Shown here one piece after another: positions 5,841 to 14,071 of a stretch of DNA of 22,695 nucleotides; positions within the stretch are counted from its first letter, which is position 1; every line of letters starts with the position of its first letter. This DNA comes from Bacteroidales bacterium. Its GTDB lineage: Bacteria; Bacteroidota; Bacteroidia; Bacteroidales; F082. The position numbers and the translations under genes are program-made. The notes under the pieces were generated by a model. That model ran no database searches, was not told where the DNA came from, and saw only the letters and a program-made list of their open reading frames with translations. Location: NCBI GenBank assembly GCA_029933565.1, contig JAOZNY010000005.1, forward strand, positions 1-22,695. The letters run 5' to 3'.

Positions 5841-7463
5841 TTAAAAAAGCATACTACAAAAATCATCAGCAAGATCAAGTTCCCAAAAAATATAAGTATC
5901 CTGAGTAATCATTTCTGTGTGCTCATACCATTGTCCGTTTAAATATGTACCAATAACATACTCCTTTCCAATTACTACATCACAAATTTCTGCGTGTCCG
6001 TTATACATTGTTGCCCAACGCCAGCAGTAATCATCGGCAGGCCTAAACCATGCACCAAATGAAGGTCTGATTTCAACATCAGGATTCGAACTACAAATAC
6101 CCATAACATCTACCGTAACAACTGTTGTGTTTGCTGGGTATGCTACAAGAGAAATCTCTAAAATATCGGGTGCACAAAGATTTTGGATATATGTAATATC
6201 TTCTTCTACAACAATATTTGAACATGCCATATCAATCCACTCAATGTAAACAGGCATGTTTGCAGGTGCATAATACGTTTGAATATATTCACCCTGACAG
6301 GCCCACAAATAAATATCCGAGAAAAAAGTATTGTCAGCCTGTTTTCTCATTATTCCAACTTGTTGGTTACATCCACAATCGCCAAAATCACCAACAAACA
6401 ATATTCTCAATCCTTCGTAGCAGTACTCACTCCAAAACCAATCAAAATTCCAATACGAGAGGTGATTTATTTGGGCAGTTACTTCAAAATCACTTCTTGT
6501 CCCTGCTTCAATATTTACATTTTGTTCAAAGGTCCATTCTCCTGTTTCTGGCTGATAACTGTATAAGGGTAGTTCGTCGCCAGTGGCTATTTGTCCTGTA
6601 GTTTCAGGGTTATAGGTCTGACCATCGATACCCATATTAAGTTCAACAGTATTTATCTCAAAAAATTCTGCTTCAACACCTCCCTGATCGGCAATCTCTA
6701 TGGCAAGAAAACCTGCAGAGAAAAATGCTCCATCGCTAACTACCCCATCCTGATTAACCTGTGTCATTAAGCCCCCCGGAAAGGCAGCAAGTGAGGCATC
6801 TTCAAGATTACTAAAATAAATGAGGGTAATATCTAACGACCCCGACAGGGTGTTACCATTTCCATCTTTAATTACTGTTCCGGCAGGAATTGTGATCGAG
6901 GCTTCACCGTTTTGTGTTTTTATGGAAATTTCTTCCTGAACAATGCCCTCTTGCAAATCACCAATTCCCTTTTCCTCTTTTACAACCACTCCGCTGGGCG
7001 GATTGGAAATATTTGTCATTACAATCTTATCGTTGTAAGTCCCTTCTTTACCAATTGTAAAATTTTTACTGGTTGAAACATAGCCATCTAAGGTTGCTAC
7101 AACAGTAAATTTTATTGGATTTGAAGCAGTTGGAACGTATTCGCTATTGGGGTTTAGTCCAAGTCCCACAAAACCATTAGTCGAATAAAACTCATCCTGA
7201 CTAACACCTGTATTATCAAGAACAGCATCGGCATCTGAGCCTGAAATAACTACCCTTACTTGAGTATTATCATCTTGTCCAATTAGTTCACCGGTAGTGG
7301 CATCTACAAACTGAATATTAACAAACGTTTTTATTAAATCGTAATTAATAATTAACTTAACCCCTTCAACAGGATTTTTCAATTTACATGAATCAAGTCC
7401 GGTAATAAGGCTTAACGATAAAATAAATGTTATGGCAATGATTTGAAATTTTTTGATTTTCAT
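5841..7463 (-). CDS. Lipoprotein with ZU5/FAM171-like region
   Basis: This 540-residue protein has a lipoprotein signal (hydrophobic core about 7-22, lipobox LDS-C26) and is likely anchored in the outer membrane. After the anchor comes a carboxypeptidase-regulatory-like beta domain (about 35-135; LDGYVSTSKNFTI). Next is a region with IKTQNGEASITIPAGTV (about 182-198) and the phrase SLAAFPGGL, reminiscent of ZU5/FAM171/CILP-type extracellular domains, ending near QINHLSYWNFDWFW. The C-terminal 190 residues contain many cysteines (for example DCGC, ACQG, MACS, GICSS, DYCW), consistent with disulfides in an exported protein. It begins 22 bp after the barrel gene on the same strand, so the two probably form an operon. 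The domain naming is tentative and the function unknown. Confidence 0.75.
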   Translation of the reverse strand: MKIKKFQIIAITFILSLSLITGLDSCKLKNPVEGVKLIINYDLIKTFVNIQFVDATTGELIGQDDNTQVRVVISGSDADAVLDNTGVSQDEFYSTNGFVGLGLNPNSEYVPTASNPIKFTVVATLDGYVSTSKNFTIGKEGTYNDKIVMTNISNPPSGVVVKEEKGIGDLQEGIVQEEISIKTQNGEASITIPAGTVIKDGNGNTLSGSLDITLIYFSNLEDASLAAFPGGLMTQVNQDGVVSDGAFFSAGFLAIEIADQGGVEAEFFEINTVELNMGIDGQTYNPETTGQIATGDELPLYSYQPETGEWTFEQNVNIEAGTRSDFEVTAQINHLSYWNFDWFWSEYCYEGLRILFVGDFGDCGCNQQVGIMRKQADNTFFSDIYLWACQGEYIQTYYAPANMPVYIEWIDMACSNIVVEEDITYIQNLCAPDILEISLVAYPANTTVVTVDVMGICSSNPDVEIRPSFGAWFRPADDYCWRWATMYNGHAEICDVVIGKEYVIGTYLNGQWYEHTEMITQDTYIFWELDLADDFCSMLF

Positions 7464-7485
7464 AATAATTAGTTTTTATAGCTTC

Positions 7486-8211
7486 TTAAAATATTCTGAA
7501 TGAAAGTTGAAAATTGATAAATGGGAAAAACTTATAGTCTTTTACATTGTCTTCGAGCATTTTTCTCTGTTCTTCGTTAGCGGTTGGCGCTACCATTCCT
7601 GTAGCCTCTAGTGTAACCTTTGGAGAGCCCTGATAAACGACCCCCAAATCAAAATTGAAACTTACAACTTTACTTTTTGAGATTGTGCGCCCAAAGCCTA
7701 AGCCCAAATATGGGCAAATTTCATTGGGGTTTAACCTATAATAAACAGAACCAATAGTTTCGGGTTCCACATTAATATCGCCAAATTGTTGTGCTTCTGT
7801 TGTTTTACTCTCAATTTCAAGTTCAGACATATTGTAGAGAACACCCCCTGATAAATGCAACCAACTCAAAAAATGCCAGTCGGCTATAAGAGAAATTGAT
7901 CCCACCGTTGTGTAGTTCAAGCCTTCGGCACTAAAACCATCAACAAAAGTAAGACTGTACTTCTGTTTAAAATAAGACCCCCCTAATCGAAGATTGAGAT
8001 TTTTGTTGAATGATTTAACAACCTCACCCCCAAATCCAAGACTTGAAGCCTTTATTGCAATAGCCCATCCGGGTGAAAAATCATCGGTTTTTAATATTTT
8101 TGATAGGTCTGCTCCTTTCTCTATTTGAGTGTTTTCTTCCTGAGAAAATAACTGAAAGGAACTAAAAGAAATAAATATGAAAACCGTTAGTAAGAAAGTA
8201 ATTTGTCTCAT
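7486..8211 (-). CDS. Outer-membrane beta-barrel protein
   Basis: The 241-residue protein has a signal peptide (MRQITFLLTVFIFISFSSFQLFSQ). From about residue 48 it shows alternating amphipathic strands typical of a small barrel (WAIAIKASSLGFGGEVVKSF, LNLRLGGSYFKQKYSLTF, LGLGFGRTISKSKVVSFNFDLGVVY). It ends in FINFQLSFRIF, a terminal aromatic beta-signal for outer-membrane insertion. No enzymatic motif is seen. It is the first gene of a probable two-gene operon with the lipoprotein and has a strong promoter match upstream. It could be a partner or anchor of that lipoprotein (inference from spacing only). Confidence 0.82.
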   Translation of the reverse strand: MRQITFLLTVFIFISFSSFQLFSQEENTQIEKGADLSKILKTDDFSPGWAIAIKASSLGFGGEVVKSFNKNLNLRLGGSYFKQKYSLTFVDGFSAEGLNYTTVGSISLIADWHFLSWLHLSGGVLYNMSELEIESKTTEAQQFGDINVEPETIGSVYYRLNPNEICPYLGLGFGRTISKSKVVSFNFDLGVVYQGSPKVTLEATGMVAPTANEEQRKMLEDNVKDYKFFPFINFQLSFRIF

Positions 8212-8240
8212 AAGTCAGCATTTAAATAGAAATTCAATGA

Positions 8241-8271
8241 CAAATATACAAAAATATAATTTTGTTGTCAA
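8241..8271 (-). promoter_or_regulatory. Bacteroidota-type promoter of the barrel/lipoprotein operon
   Basis: On the minus strand TTG (plus 8269-8271), 20 bases, then TATATTTG (plus 8241-8248) is an exact match to the -33 TTG and -7 TAnnTTTG layout. It lies 29 bp upstream of the ATG at 8211. This is the best-matched promoter in the window. Confidence 0.75.
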
Positions 8272-8442
8272 TTGATTAACAATATGGATTATGGTATTTC
8301 CCTTAAATCCATTACAATACAATACCATTATATAATTCTCGTTTTTTCAAATACTTTTAATTCTCATCTTTGTTGAATAATCCATCAAACCATTTTGTAT
8401 TGGTTTTTTTGTAAATTGGCTCTCAGTAACCAAACACATTTT

Positions 8443-9888
8443 ATGTACAGAATAATTATTGTTTTTTTGCTGATTACCAGTTTGCTTTCGTGCAATAATA
8501 ATACAGAAAAAAACAAACGTAGTACTAAAAAAAAGGAAGCACAGATTGAGGCAATCAAGCCTATACAGGTATTAGACAGTATTTTATCAAAAAAAACACT
8601 TGTTGCCGTTACTGATTATGGCATAACCAGTTATTTCATCTACCGTGGTGAACCCATGGGGTATCAGTATGAATTTTTGGAACATTTGTGCAAGCATTTA
8701 AATGTTGAACTCAACTTGATTTTAGAGCAAGACCTACAAAAAAGCATGCAAATGCTGAATGATGGTGAAGTTGATGTGATAGCTATGGGCTTGACAGTAA
8801 CCAACGAAAGAAAACAAAATCTGGAATTTACCGATCCGATTCTTACAACCCGACAAGTATTAGTACAAAGAAAACCTCAGGGCTATGAAAAAATGGCCAC
8901 ACTTGATGAAATTGAATCACACCTAATAAGGAATACTCTTAATCTGGCAGGGAAAACAATCCACATTAAAAAAGGTACTGTTTATAAAGAACAACTTAAT
9001 GTTCTTGCCAACAATATTGCCGACAGTATTATTATTGTAGAAGACGAAAGATGGACAGATAAACTTATTGAAGCCGTAGCAAATGGTGAAATTGATTATA
9101 CCATTACCGATGAGCATCTGGCAATTGTTAGTGCAAGAACCTTCAAAAATATTGATATCAGAACTCCCATTAGTTTTCCACAAAAAATATCATGGGCAGT
9201 TAAAAAAGGACAAATAACTTTGGTAGATTCAATTAATTTTTGGTTGCAGGATTTTAAAAAGAAACTTGAATTCAGATTGCTTTACAATAAGTATTTCGCT
9301 AACCGACGAGTGTCTTCAATTGCCAACAGTACTTATAATTCGCATGCAGGAAATAAACTATCAGCCTACGATGAAATAATTAAAAAATATGCACACATAA
9401 TTGGTTGGGACTGGAGACTGATTGCGTCTTTAATGTATCAGGAATCACAATTTAAGCCAAATGCAAAATCATGGGTTGGAGCATACGGACTAATGCAGTT
9501 AATGCCTACCGTAATGGAAGAACAGGGAATTGATTCAACTGCAAGCGTTGAACAGCAAATTGAAGCTGGCATTAAACATCTGAAATACAAATTAAGCCAA
9601 ATACCCATCGAAGTAAGCGACTCAATAGAGAGGATTAAATTTACACTTGCAAGTTATAACTCAGGTATTGGACATGTTTTAGATGCCAGAAGAATTACTG
9701 AAAAATATGGCAGTAACCCAAACATTTGGGATGATAATGTTGCTGATTATATATTAAAACTATCGGATAAAAAATATTACCACGACCCTGTGGTTTACTA
9801 TGGCTACACAAGGGGGATTGAAACTTATAATCTGGTTTCAGAAGTAATGTACCGCTATGAGCAGTACAAAAAACTAATTCAGAAATAA
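8443..9888 (+). CDS. mltF: MltF-like lytic murein transglycosylase lipoprotein
   Basis: This 481-residue envelope protein probably cleaves peptidoglycan glycan strands. The start is placed at ATG 8443 because it gives an ideal lipoprotein signal (MYRIIIVFLLITSLLS-C17); the upstream ATG at 8395 would bury the signal behind 16 residues. Residues about 50-285 are a periplasmic solute-binding (SBP_bac_3) domain, for example GVTV-type segment AMGLTVTNERKQNLEFTDPI. Residues about 305-455 are an SLT/lysozyme-like domain with the catalytic Glu at 334 in SLMYQESQF followed by GAYGLMQLMP. Binding domain plus SLT is the MltF architecture. It converges with tatA with 5 bp between stop codons. Confidence 0.93.
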   Translation: MYRIIIVFLLITSLLSCNNNTEKNKRSTKKKEAQIEAIKPIQVLDSILSKKTLVAVTDYGITSYFIYRGEPMGYQYEFLEHLCKHLNVELNLILEQDLQKSMQMLNDGEVDVIAMGLTVTNERKQNLEFTDPILTTRQVLVQRKPQGYEKMATLDEIESHLIRNTLNLAGKTIHIKKGTVYKEQLNVLANNIADSIIIVEDERWTDKLIEAVANGEIDYTITDEHLAIVSARTFKNIDIRTPISFPQKISWAVKKGQITLVDSINFWLQDFKKKLEFRLLYNKYFANRRVSSIANSTYNSHAGNKLSAYDEIIKKYAHIIGWDWRLIASLMYQESQFKPNAKSWVGAYGLMQLMPTVMEEQGIDSTASVEQQIEAGIKHLKYKLSQIPIEVSDSIERIKFTLASYNSGIGHVLDARRITEKYGSNPNIWDDNVADYILKLSDKKYYHDPVVYYGYTRGIETYNLVSEVMYRYEQYKKLIQK

Positions 9889-9893
9889 ACTAA

Positions 9894-10109
9894 TTACTTG
9901 CTTTCCTTTTTATCGTCACCTTCTTGATTTTCAGGTTTTTTATCTTCGGCAACACCTTCCTTAAACTCTTTTATTCCCTTTCCAAGGCCTCGCATAAGTT
10001 CTGGTATTTTCTTTCCCCCAAAAAGAAGAATAACTACAATAACAATGATTACTATTTCCGGCGTGCCAAGCCAACCGGCCTGTTGTAAAATGGTAGTGTC
10101 GATGTTCAT
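9894..10109 (-). CDS. tatA: Sec-independent translocase protein TatA/TatE
   Basis: This 71-residue inner-membrane component of the twin-arginine pathway for folded proteins has one transmembrane helix (about 17-31, PEIVIIVIVVILLF). The hallmark FGGKKIPELMRGLGKGIKEFKEG (amphipathic helix with the FG hinge) follows, then a charged acidic/lysine tail. The start at ATG 10109 is chosen over 10142 because the longer form adds CAKTYYI-like residues before the short TatA N-terminus and would overlap the promoter box at 10129-10136. No tatB or tatC lies next to it, as is usual for scattered tat genes in Bacteroidota. Confidence 0.95.
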   Translation of the reverse strand: MNIDTTILQQAGWLGTPEIVIIVIVVILLFGGKKIPELMRGLGKGIKEFKEGVAEDKKPENQEGDDKKESK

Positions 10110-10128
10110 GATATAATATGTTTTGGCA

Positions 10129-10136
10129 CAAAGATA
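10129..10136 (-). promoter_or_regulatory. Candidate -7 box of tatA
   Basis: TATCTTTG on the minus strand matches TAnnTTTG exactly and lies 19 bp upstream of the tatA ATG. No clear -33 TTG is present at the expected distance. Confidence 0.5.
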
Positions 10137-10156
10137 AAACATTTAAATATTTATTA

Positions 10157-10187
10157 TTAGTAAACTCCAAAACACTTTCTAACTTTG
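10157..10187 (+). promoter_or_regulatory. Candidate promoter of the PPAD-like gene
   Basis: TAACTTTG at 10180-10187 matches TAnnTTTG. Twenty bases upstream is TTAG (10157-10160), one change from TTG. It lies 38 bp before the ATG at 10226 and is divergent from the tatA promoter. Confidence 0.55.
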
Positions 10188-10225
10188 TCATTATTATTAC
10201 ACAGTTTATTTTTTAATTATTAGTT

Positions 10226-12256
10226 ATGAGAACAAGTTCTATTCTATTTATATTCTTTATTGTTGCTTCTGTTAGTTTAATGGCTCAAAAACAAGTACCT
10301 GATTACCGCAAACTGCATTATCTATCGGAAGAAGAAATGCTAATGCCACTTACTACAGCACTTGATTTTGTTGAAACCGACCCGCCAAATTCTGAAGTAA
10401 GGAATGTTGCAGAATTCGACCAAATGCAATCAGTTTTGGTAAGATATCCCTTTGGTGTTCCCATTAGTCTTATTAAAGAAATGGCTGAAGAAACTGAGGT
10501 AATTACCATTGTTGCAAGTACTGGAGAACAACAGGCCGTAGAAACTGTTTATACTTCAAATGGGGTAAACCTTGAAAATACAGCCTACCTAATCGCTCCA
10601 TCTGATTCGTATTGGGTAAGAGATTACGGTCCTTGGTTTGTTTTCGATGGTGATAAAAACCCTGGAATTGTGGATTTTCCTTATAATCGTCCAAGGCTAA
10701 ACGACAATAATATTCCGGCAGCAGTAGCAGCATATCTCGACATTGAACTCTATGGAATGAATGTGTACCATACAGGAGGAAATTATATGTGCGATGGAAT
10801 GGGACAGTCTGCTTCAACCGACTTGGTTTGGGAAGAGAACACCCAACTTACAACCGAAGAAATTGATGTTATGTTTCTCGATTATCTGGGAATTGAAGAT
10901 TATCACGTTCGCCCCGATCCTCTTGACGATTACATAAAACACATCGACTGCTGGGGGAAATTCCTCTCGCCTGGCAAAGTGTTGATTGGGCAAGTGCCAT
11001 CAGCAGATTATAGATATGCTGATTTTGAAGATGCTGCAAACTATTTTGCTTCAACAATAAGTTCCTACGGAAAACCATACGAAGTAATTAGGGTTTACAC
11101 CCCGGGTGATTATCCATATACGCCCTATACAAACTCATTAATCCTAAACAAAAAGGTATTTGTACCAATAACCGGTAGCCAATGGGACGATGAAGCAATA
11201 GCAACTTACGAAGAAGCCATGCCCGGATATGAAATAGTTGGGATATTGCCCGGTGACGATGGTTGGCTAAACACCGATGCGCTGCATTGTCGTACTAAAG
11301 GTGTTGCCGATATTGGAATGCTTTACATTAATCATATTCCATTGCTTGGAAATGTTGGCTATTTGGAAAATTATGAGATTACAGCCAAAATAAATATTGC
11401 CAGCAACCAACCAATTTACAACGACTCTGTACTTATTTATTATAGCATTAATGAAGAAGAATATGAGGTAACTAATATGACCTATTTAGGAAGTGATGAA
11501 TGGACAGGTACTATTAGTGGAATTATACCCGGCGATGAAATTGATTACTATCTCTACGCTTCCGACTGGTCGGGGCGACAAAGCAACCACCCTTACATTG
11601 GCCAGCCCGACCCACATGAGTTTAAACCTTTTGGCGGACCTGTAACACAACTGGAAATGAATCCTGATACTGTTCTATTCCTTACTTATGAAGATTTGTG
11701 GAATGGAAAAGAATTGAATATTGTAAACATAAGTGATGATACTGTTAAGATAAATAACATTACAGAATATGGTAGTGTCTTTATGTGGTATGTTGAGGAA
11801 ATGCCTGAACTTCCATATTTCCTACCTGAAAACGATACTCTGAAACTAAATATTCTTTGTGACATTCCAGTTTCATTTTTGGGTGAACTTATAGGCGATA
11901 CCATGTTTATTACAACACCCATGCAAACCTATGAGCAACTAATAATGGCTGATTCTGATATTCTTTCTTCTACAACTGACAACACAATTGACAATTTCAG
12001 GGTATTTCCAAATCCTTTTAAAACCAATGTAAACTTTAACTTTTATAGTGAAACTGAAGAAGTGACAACTCTTAGGATTTTTAATATTAAAGGTCAAGTT
12101 GTTTTCCAAAGTCAAACTATGATGTTTAGTGGAAACAACAACATTAGTTGGAATGGAAAATCGCAACAAGGTGCTGATTTGCCAAAAGGCATCTACTTTT
12201 ACGAAGTAGAACTTGGTTCAAAAAAGGAAAAAGGGAAAGTTGTTTTAAGCAAATAA
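10226..12256 (+). CDS. Secreted peptidylarginine deiminase-like protein with T9SS sorting domain
   Basis: This 676-residue protein is likely exported by Sec (signal to about residue 20, SLMA-Q) and then by T9SS. The catalytic domain (about 55-360) matches the Porphyromonas-type peptidylarginine deiminase/agmatine deiminase family. Putative catalytic residues are D133 (WVRDYGPW), H239 and D241 (KHIDCW) and C355 (DALHCRT). R155 and R157 in YNRPR and Y236 fit the PPAD substrate-carboxylate contacts (R152, R154, Y233 in P. gingivalis) at a constant offset of three. An Ig-like domain follows (about 365-470), then a further beta region (about 475-590), then a type A sorting domain (about 598-676; FRVFPNPF, KGIYFYEVELG). 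If active it would turn peptidyl or free arginine/agmatine groups to citrulline-type products outside the cell. Simple agmatine deiminase activity is the alternative. Confidence 0.9.
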   Translation: MRTSSILFIFFIVASVSLMAQKQVPDYRKLHYLSEEEMLMPLTTALDFVETDPPNSEVRNVAEFDQMQSVLVRYPFGVPISLIKEMAEETEVITIVASTGEQQAVETVYTSNGVNLENTAYLIAPSDSYWVRDYGPWFVFDGDKNPGIVDFPYNRPRLNDNNIPAAVAAYLDIELYGMNVYHTGGNYMCDGMGQSASTDLVWEENTQLTTEEIDVMFLDYLGIEDYHVRPDPLDDYIKHIDCWGKFLSPGKVLIGQVPSADYRYADFEDAANYFASTISSYGKPYEVIRVYTPGDYPYTPYTNSLILNKKVFVPITGSQWDDEAIATYEEAMPGYEIVGILPGDDGWLNTDALHCRTKGVADIGMLYINHIPLLGNVGYLENYEITAKINIASNQPIYNDSVLIYYSINEEEYEVTNMTYLGSDEWTGTISGIIPGDEIDYYLYASDWSGRQSNHPYIGQPDPHEFKPFGGPVTQLEMNPDTVLFLTYEDLWNGKELNIVNISDDTVKINNITEYGSVFMWYVEEMPELPYFLPENDTLKLNILCDIPVSFLGELIGDTMFITTPMQTYEQLIMADSDILSSTTDNTIDNFRVFPNPFKTNVNFNFYSETEEVTTLRIFNIKGQVVFQSQTMMFSGNNNISWNGKSQQGADLPKGIYFYEVELGSKKEKGKVVLSK

Positions 12257-12263
12257 ACTAAAG

Positions 12264-12287
12264 GGGAAATATTAATTAATATTTCCC
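12264..12287. terminator. Perfect 24-bp palindrome at the convergent gene ends
   Basis: GGGAAATATTAA is followed immediately by its exact reverse complement TTAATATTTCCC. It starts 8 bases after the PPAD-like stop and contains the last lysS codons and stop (12272-12274). Its position suggests a shared transcript-end hairpin, but no T-run follows on either strand, so the terminator call is tentative. Confidence 0.5.
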
Positions 12288-13993
12288 AACCAGTTTTCAA
12301 TATATTCAAGTTGAACCGCAGGAATATCAAGTTTATTCTTTTTGCGATATCCGTTTAACTTTTGCTGTATTGCAGTAGGTTTCGATTCTTTTAAGGAACT
12401 AAGGCTACTAAAACCTGCATCAATAATATGTTGCGCCCATTGTTGGTCAATACCAATGGCAATTAAGTCAGTAGCTGCAAAAACTTTTTTAACTGCTTCG
12501 GGTCTCATTTGAGGAAAAAGTAGCACTTCCTGAATTGAGGACTGATTGGTCATTATCATCACAAGCCTGTCAATTCCAATTCCCATCCCCGATGTAGGCG
12601 GCATTCCATATTCAATTGCTCTAAGAAAATCCTGATCGATGAACATGGCCTCGTCGTCACCTTTTTCGGCTAACCGGGCTTGCTCTTCAAAACGCTCCCT
12701 TTGGTCGATTGGATCGTTAAGTTCGGTATAGGCATTGGCAAGTTCTTTGCCATTTACCATTAATTCAAATCTTTCTGTGAGTTCAGGATTGTCGCGATGA
12801 CGCTTACACAAAGGCGACATTTCAACTGGATAGTCAGTAATAAAAGTTGGTTGAATAAAGTTTGGCTCGCATTTCTCACCAAAAATCTCATCTATCAATT
12901 TACCTTTACCCATCGATTCGTCGGTTTCGATACCTAGTTTTTTACAGGTTTCAATTAATTCAGCAATATTCATTTTGCTTACATCAATACCTGTAAATTC
13001 CTCAATGGCTCCTAAAATTGAAAGTCTGCGGTAAGGTGCTTTGAAATCAATTACATTTTCACCTACCTGAATTTTTGTTGTTCCATGAAGATCGAGAGCA
13101 ATCTTTTCTATCATTTGCTCCGTAGTTTCCATCATCCAGAAATAATCCTTATAGGCAACATACATTTCCATTTGAGTAAACTCAGGATTGTGAAACCTGT
13201 CCATTCCTTCATTTCTAAAATCTTTGGCAAACTCAAAAACGCCTTCAAAACCTCCTACAATCAATCGCTTTAAATAAAGTTCGTTAGCAATCCGAAGATA
13301 AAGAGGCATGTCGAGGGCATTGTGGTGAGTGGCAAACGGACGTGCTGCAGCCCCACCTGGTATTGCCTGCAAAATTGGTGTCTCAACTTCCAGATAATCC
13401 TTATCATTTAAAAAGTCTCTCATCGACTTAATTACCTGAGCTCTTTTTATAAAAGTATCCTTCACATTCTCATTTACAATTAAATCGACATACCTTTGGC
13501 GGTAACGCTGATCGGGATCGGAAAATGCATCGTAGGTAACTCCATCTTTCTCCTTAACTACCGGAAGTGGTCTGAGTGATTTTGAAAGCAAGGTAAACTC
13601 AGTAACATGAATTGTAAGTTCGCCCATTTTGGTAACGAAAGCGTATCCTTTTATACCAATGAAATCACCAATGTCGAGCATGCGCTTAAACACAGTATTG
13701 TACATGGTTTTGTCGTCGCCCGGGCAAATATCATCACGCTTGAAGTATAATTGCATCCTTCCGGTTGAATCCATAATTTCAGAAAAGGAAGCAGCACCCA
13801 TAATTCTTCGACTCATAATCCTTCCGGCCATAATTACTTCCTGAAACAAAGTATTATCGTTGGGATATTTTTCGTGTACCTCTTTTGCATAGGCATTAAC
13901 TTTGTACTCTGCCTGAGGGTAGGCATTTATTCCCAGTTTCTCTATTTCCTTAAGCGCATTTCGCCTTATTACTTCTTGTTCACTCAAATGCAT
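12272..13993 (-). CDS. lysS: Lysine--tRNA ligase (class II) with C-terminal extension
   Basis: This cytoplasmic enzyme charges tRNA-Lys. The 573-residue protein has the N-terminal OB-fold anticodon-binding domain (about 50-140; MAGRIMSRRIMGAASF), class II motif 2 FRNEG (259-263) with HNPEFTQMEMY, and motif 3 GIGIDR (471-476). Typical bacterial LysRS ends near residue 500. Here about 70 residues follow (about 502-573), including DAGFSSLSSLKESKP, which looks like a helix-hairpin-helix-type segment; Bacteroidota LysRS proteins commonly have such a tail (recollection). The start is ATG 13993; a TTG two codons upstream is in frame but unlikely. A -7 box sits 16 bp upstream, immediately after the terminator of the preceding gene. 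Confidence 0.95.
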   Translation of the reverse strand: MHLSEQEVIRRNALKEIEKLGINAYPQAEYKVNAYAKEVHEKYPNDNTLFQEVIMAGRIMSRRIMGAASFSEIMDSTGRMQLYFKRDDICPGDDKTMYNTVFKRMLDIGDFIGIKGYAFVTKMGELTIHVTEFTLLSKSLRPLPVVKEKDGVTYDAFSDPDQRYRQRYVDLIVNENVKDTFIKRAQVIKSMRDFLNDKDYLEVETPILQAIPGGAAARPFATHHNALDMPLYLRIANELYLKRLIVGGFEGVFEFAKDFRNEGMDRFHNPEFTQMEMYVAYKDYFWMMETTEQMIEKIALDLHGTTKIQVGENVIDFKAPYRRLSILGAIEEFTGIDVSKMNIAELIETCKKLGIETDESMGKGKLIDEIFGEKCEPNFIQPTFITDYPVEMSPLCKRHRDNPELTERFELMVNGKELANAYTELNDPIDQRERFEEQARLAEKGDDEAMFIDQDFLRAIEYGMPPTSGMGIGIDRLVMIMTNQSSIQEVLLFPQMRPEAVKKVFAATDLIAIGIDQQWAQHIIDAGFSSLSSLKESKPTAIQQKLNGYRKKNKLDIPAVQLEYIENWLGNIN

Positions 13994-14009
13994 ATTCAAA
14001 AAATTTTTG

Positions 14010-14017
14010 CAAAAATA
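14010..14017 (-). promoter_or_regulatory. Candidate -7 box of lysS
   Basis: TATTTTTG on the minus strand matches TAnnTTTG. Its first bases overlap the end of the upstream terminator's T-run, so the -33 region would fall within the terminator hairpin. Confidence 0.5.
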
Positions 14018-14050
14018 AAAAAAGGCTGCCCTGAAAATACAGAACAGCCT
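14016..14050 (-). terminator. Rho-independent terminator of the downstream secreted paralogue
   Basis: On the minus strand AGGCTGTTCTG (14040-14050) pairs with CAGGGCAGCCT (14023-14033) in an 11-bp stem with two G-U pairs and a 6-base loop, followed by seven T. It lies 21 bases after the stop codon at 14072. Confidence 0.88.
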
Positions 14051-14071
14051 ATTTATCTTTAATAATGATTA

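Noticed and set aside
5774..5878. N-terminal extension of the thioesterase to ATG 5878
   Set aside because: It would cross a strong terminator and overlap the lipoprotein gene's last codons; the family start fits ATG 5773.
10110..10142. Longer tatA start at 10142
   Set aside because: The extension covers the -7 box at 10129-10136 and does not resemble TatA N-termini.
1995..12256. An arginine deiminase pathway linking OTC and the PPAD-like gene
   Set aside because: They are 7 kb apart, on opposite strands, with unrelated genes between, and one product is secreted while the other is cytoplasmic.
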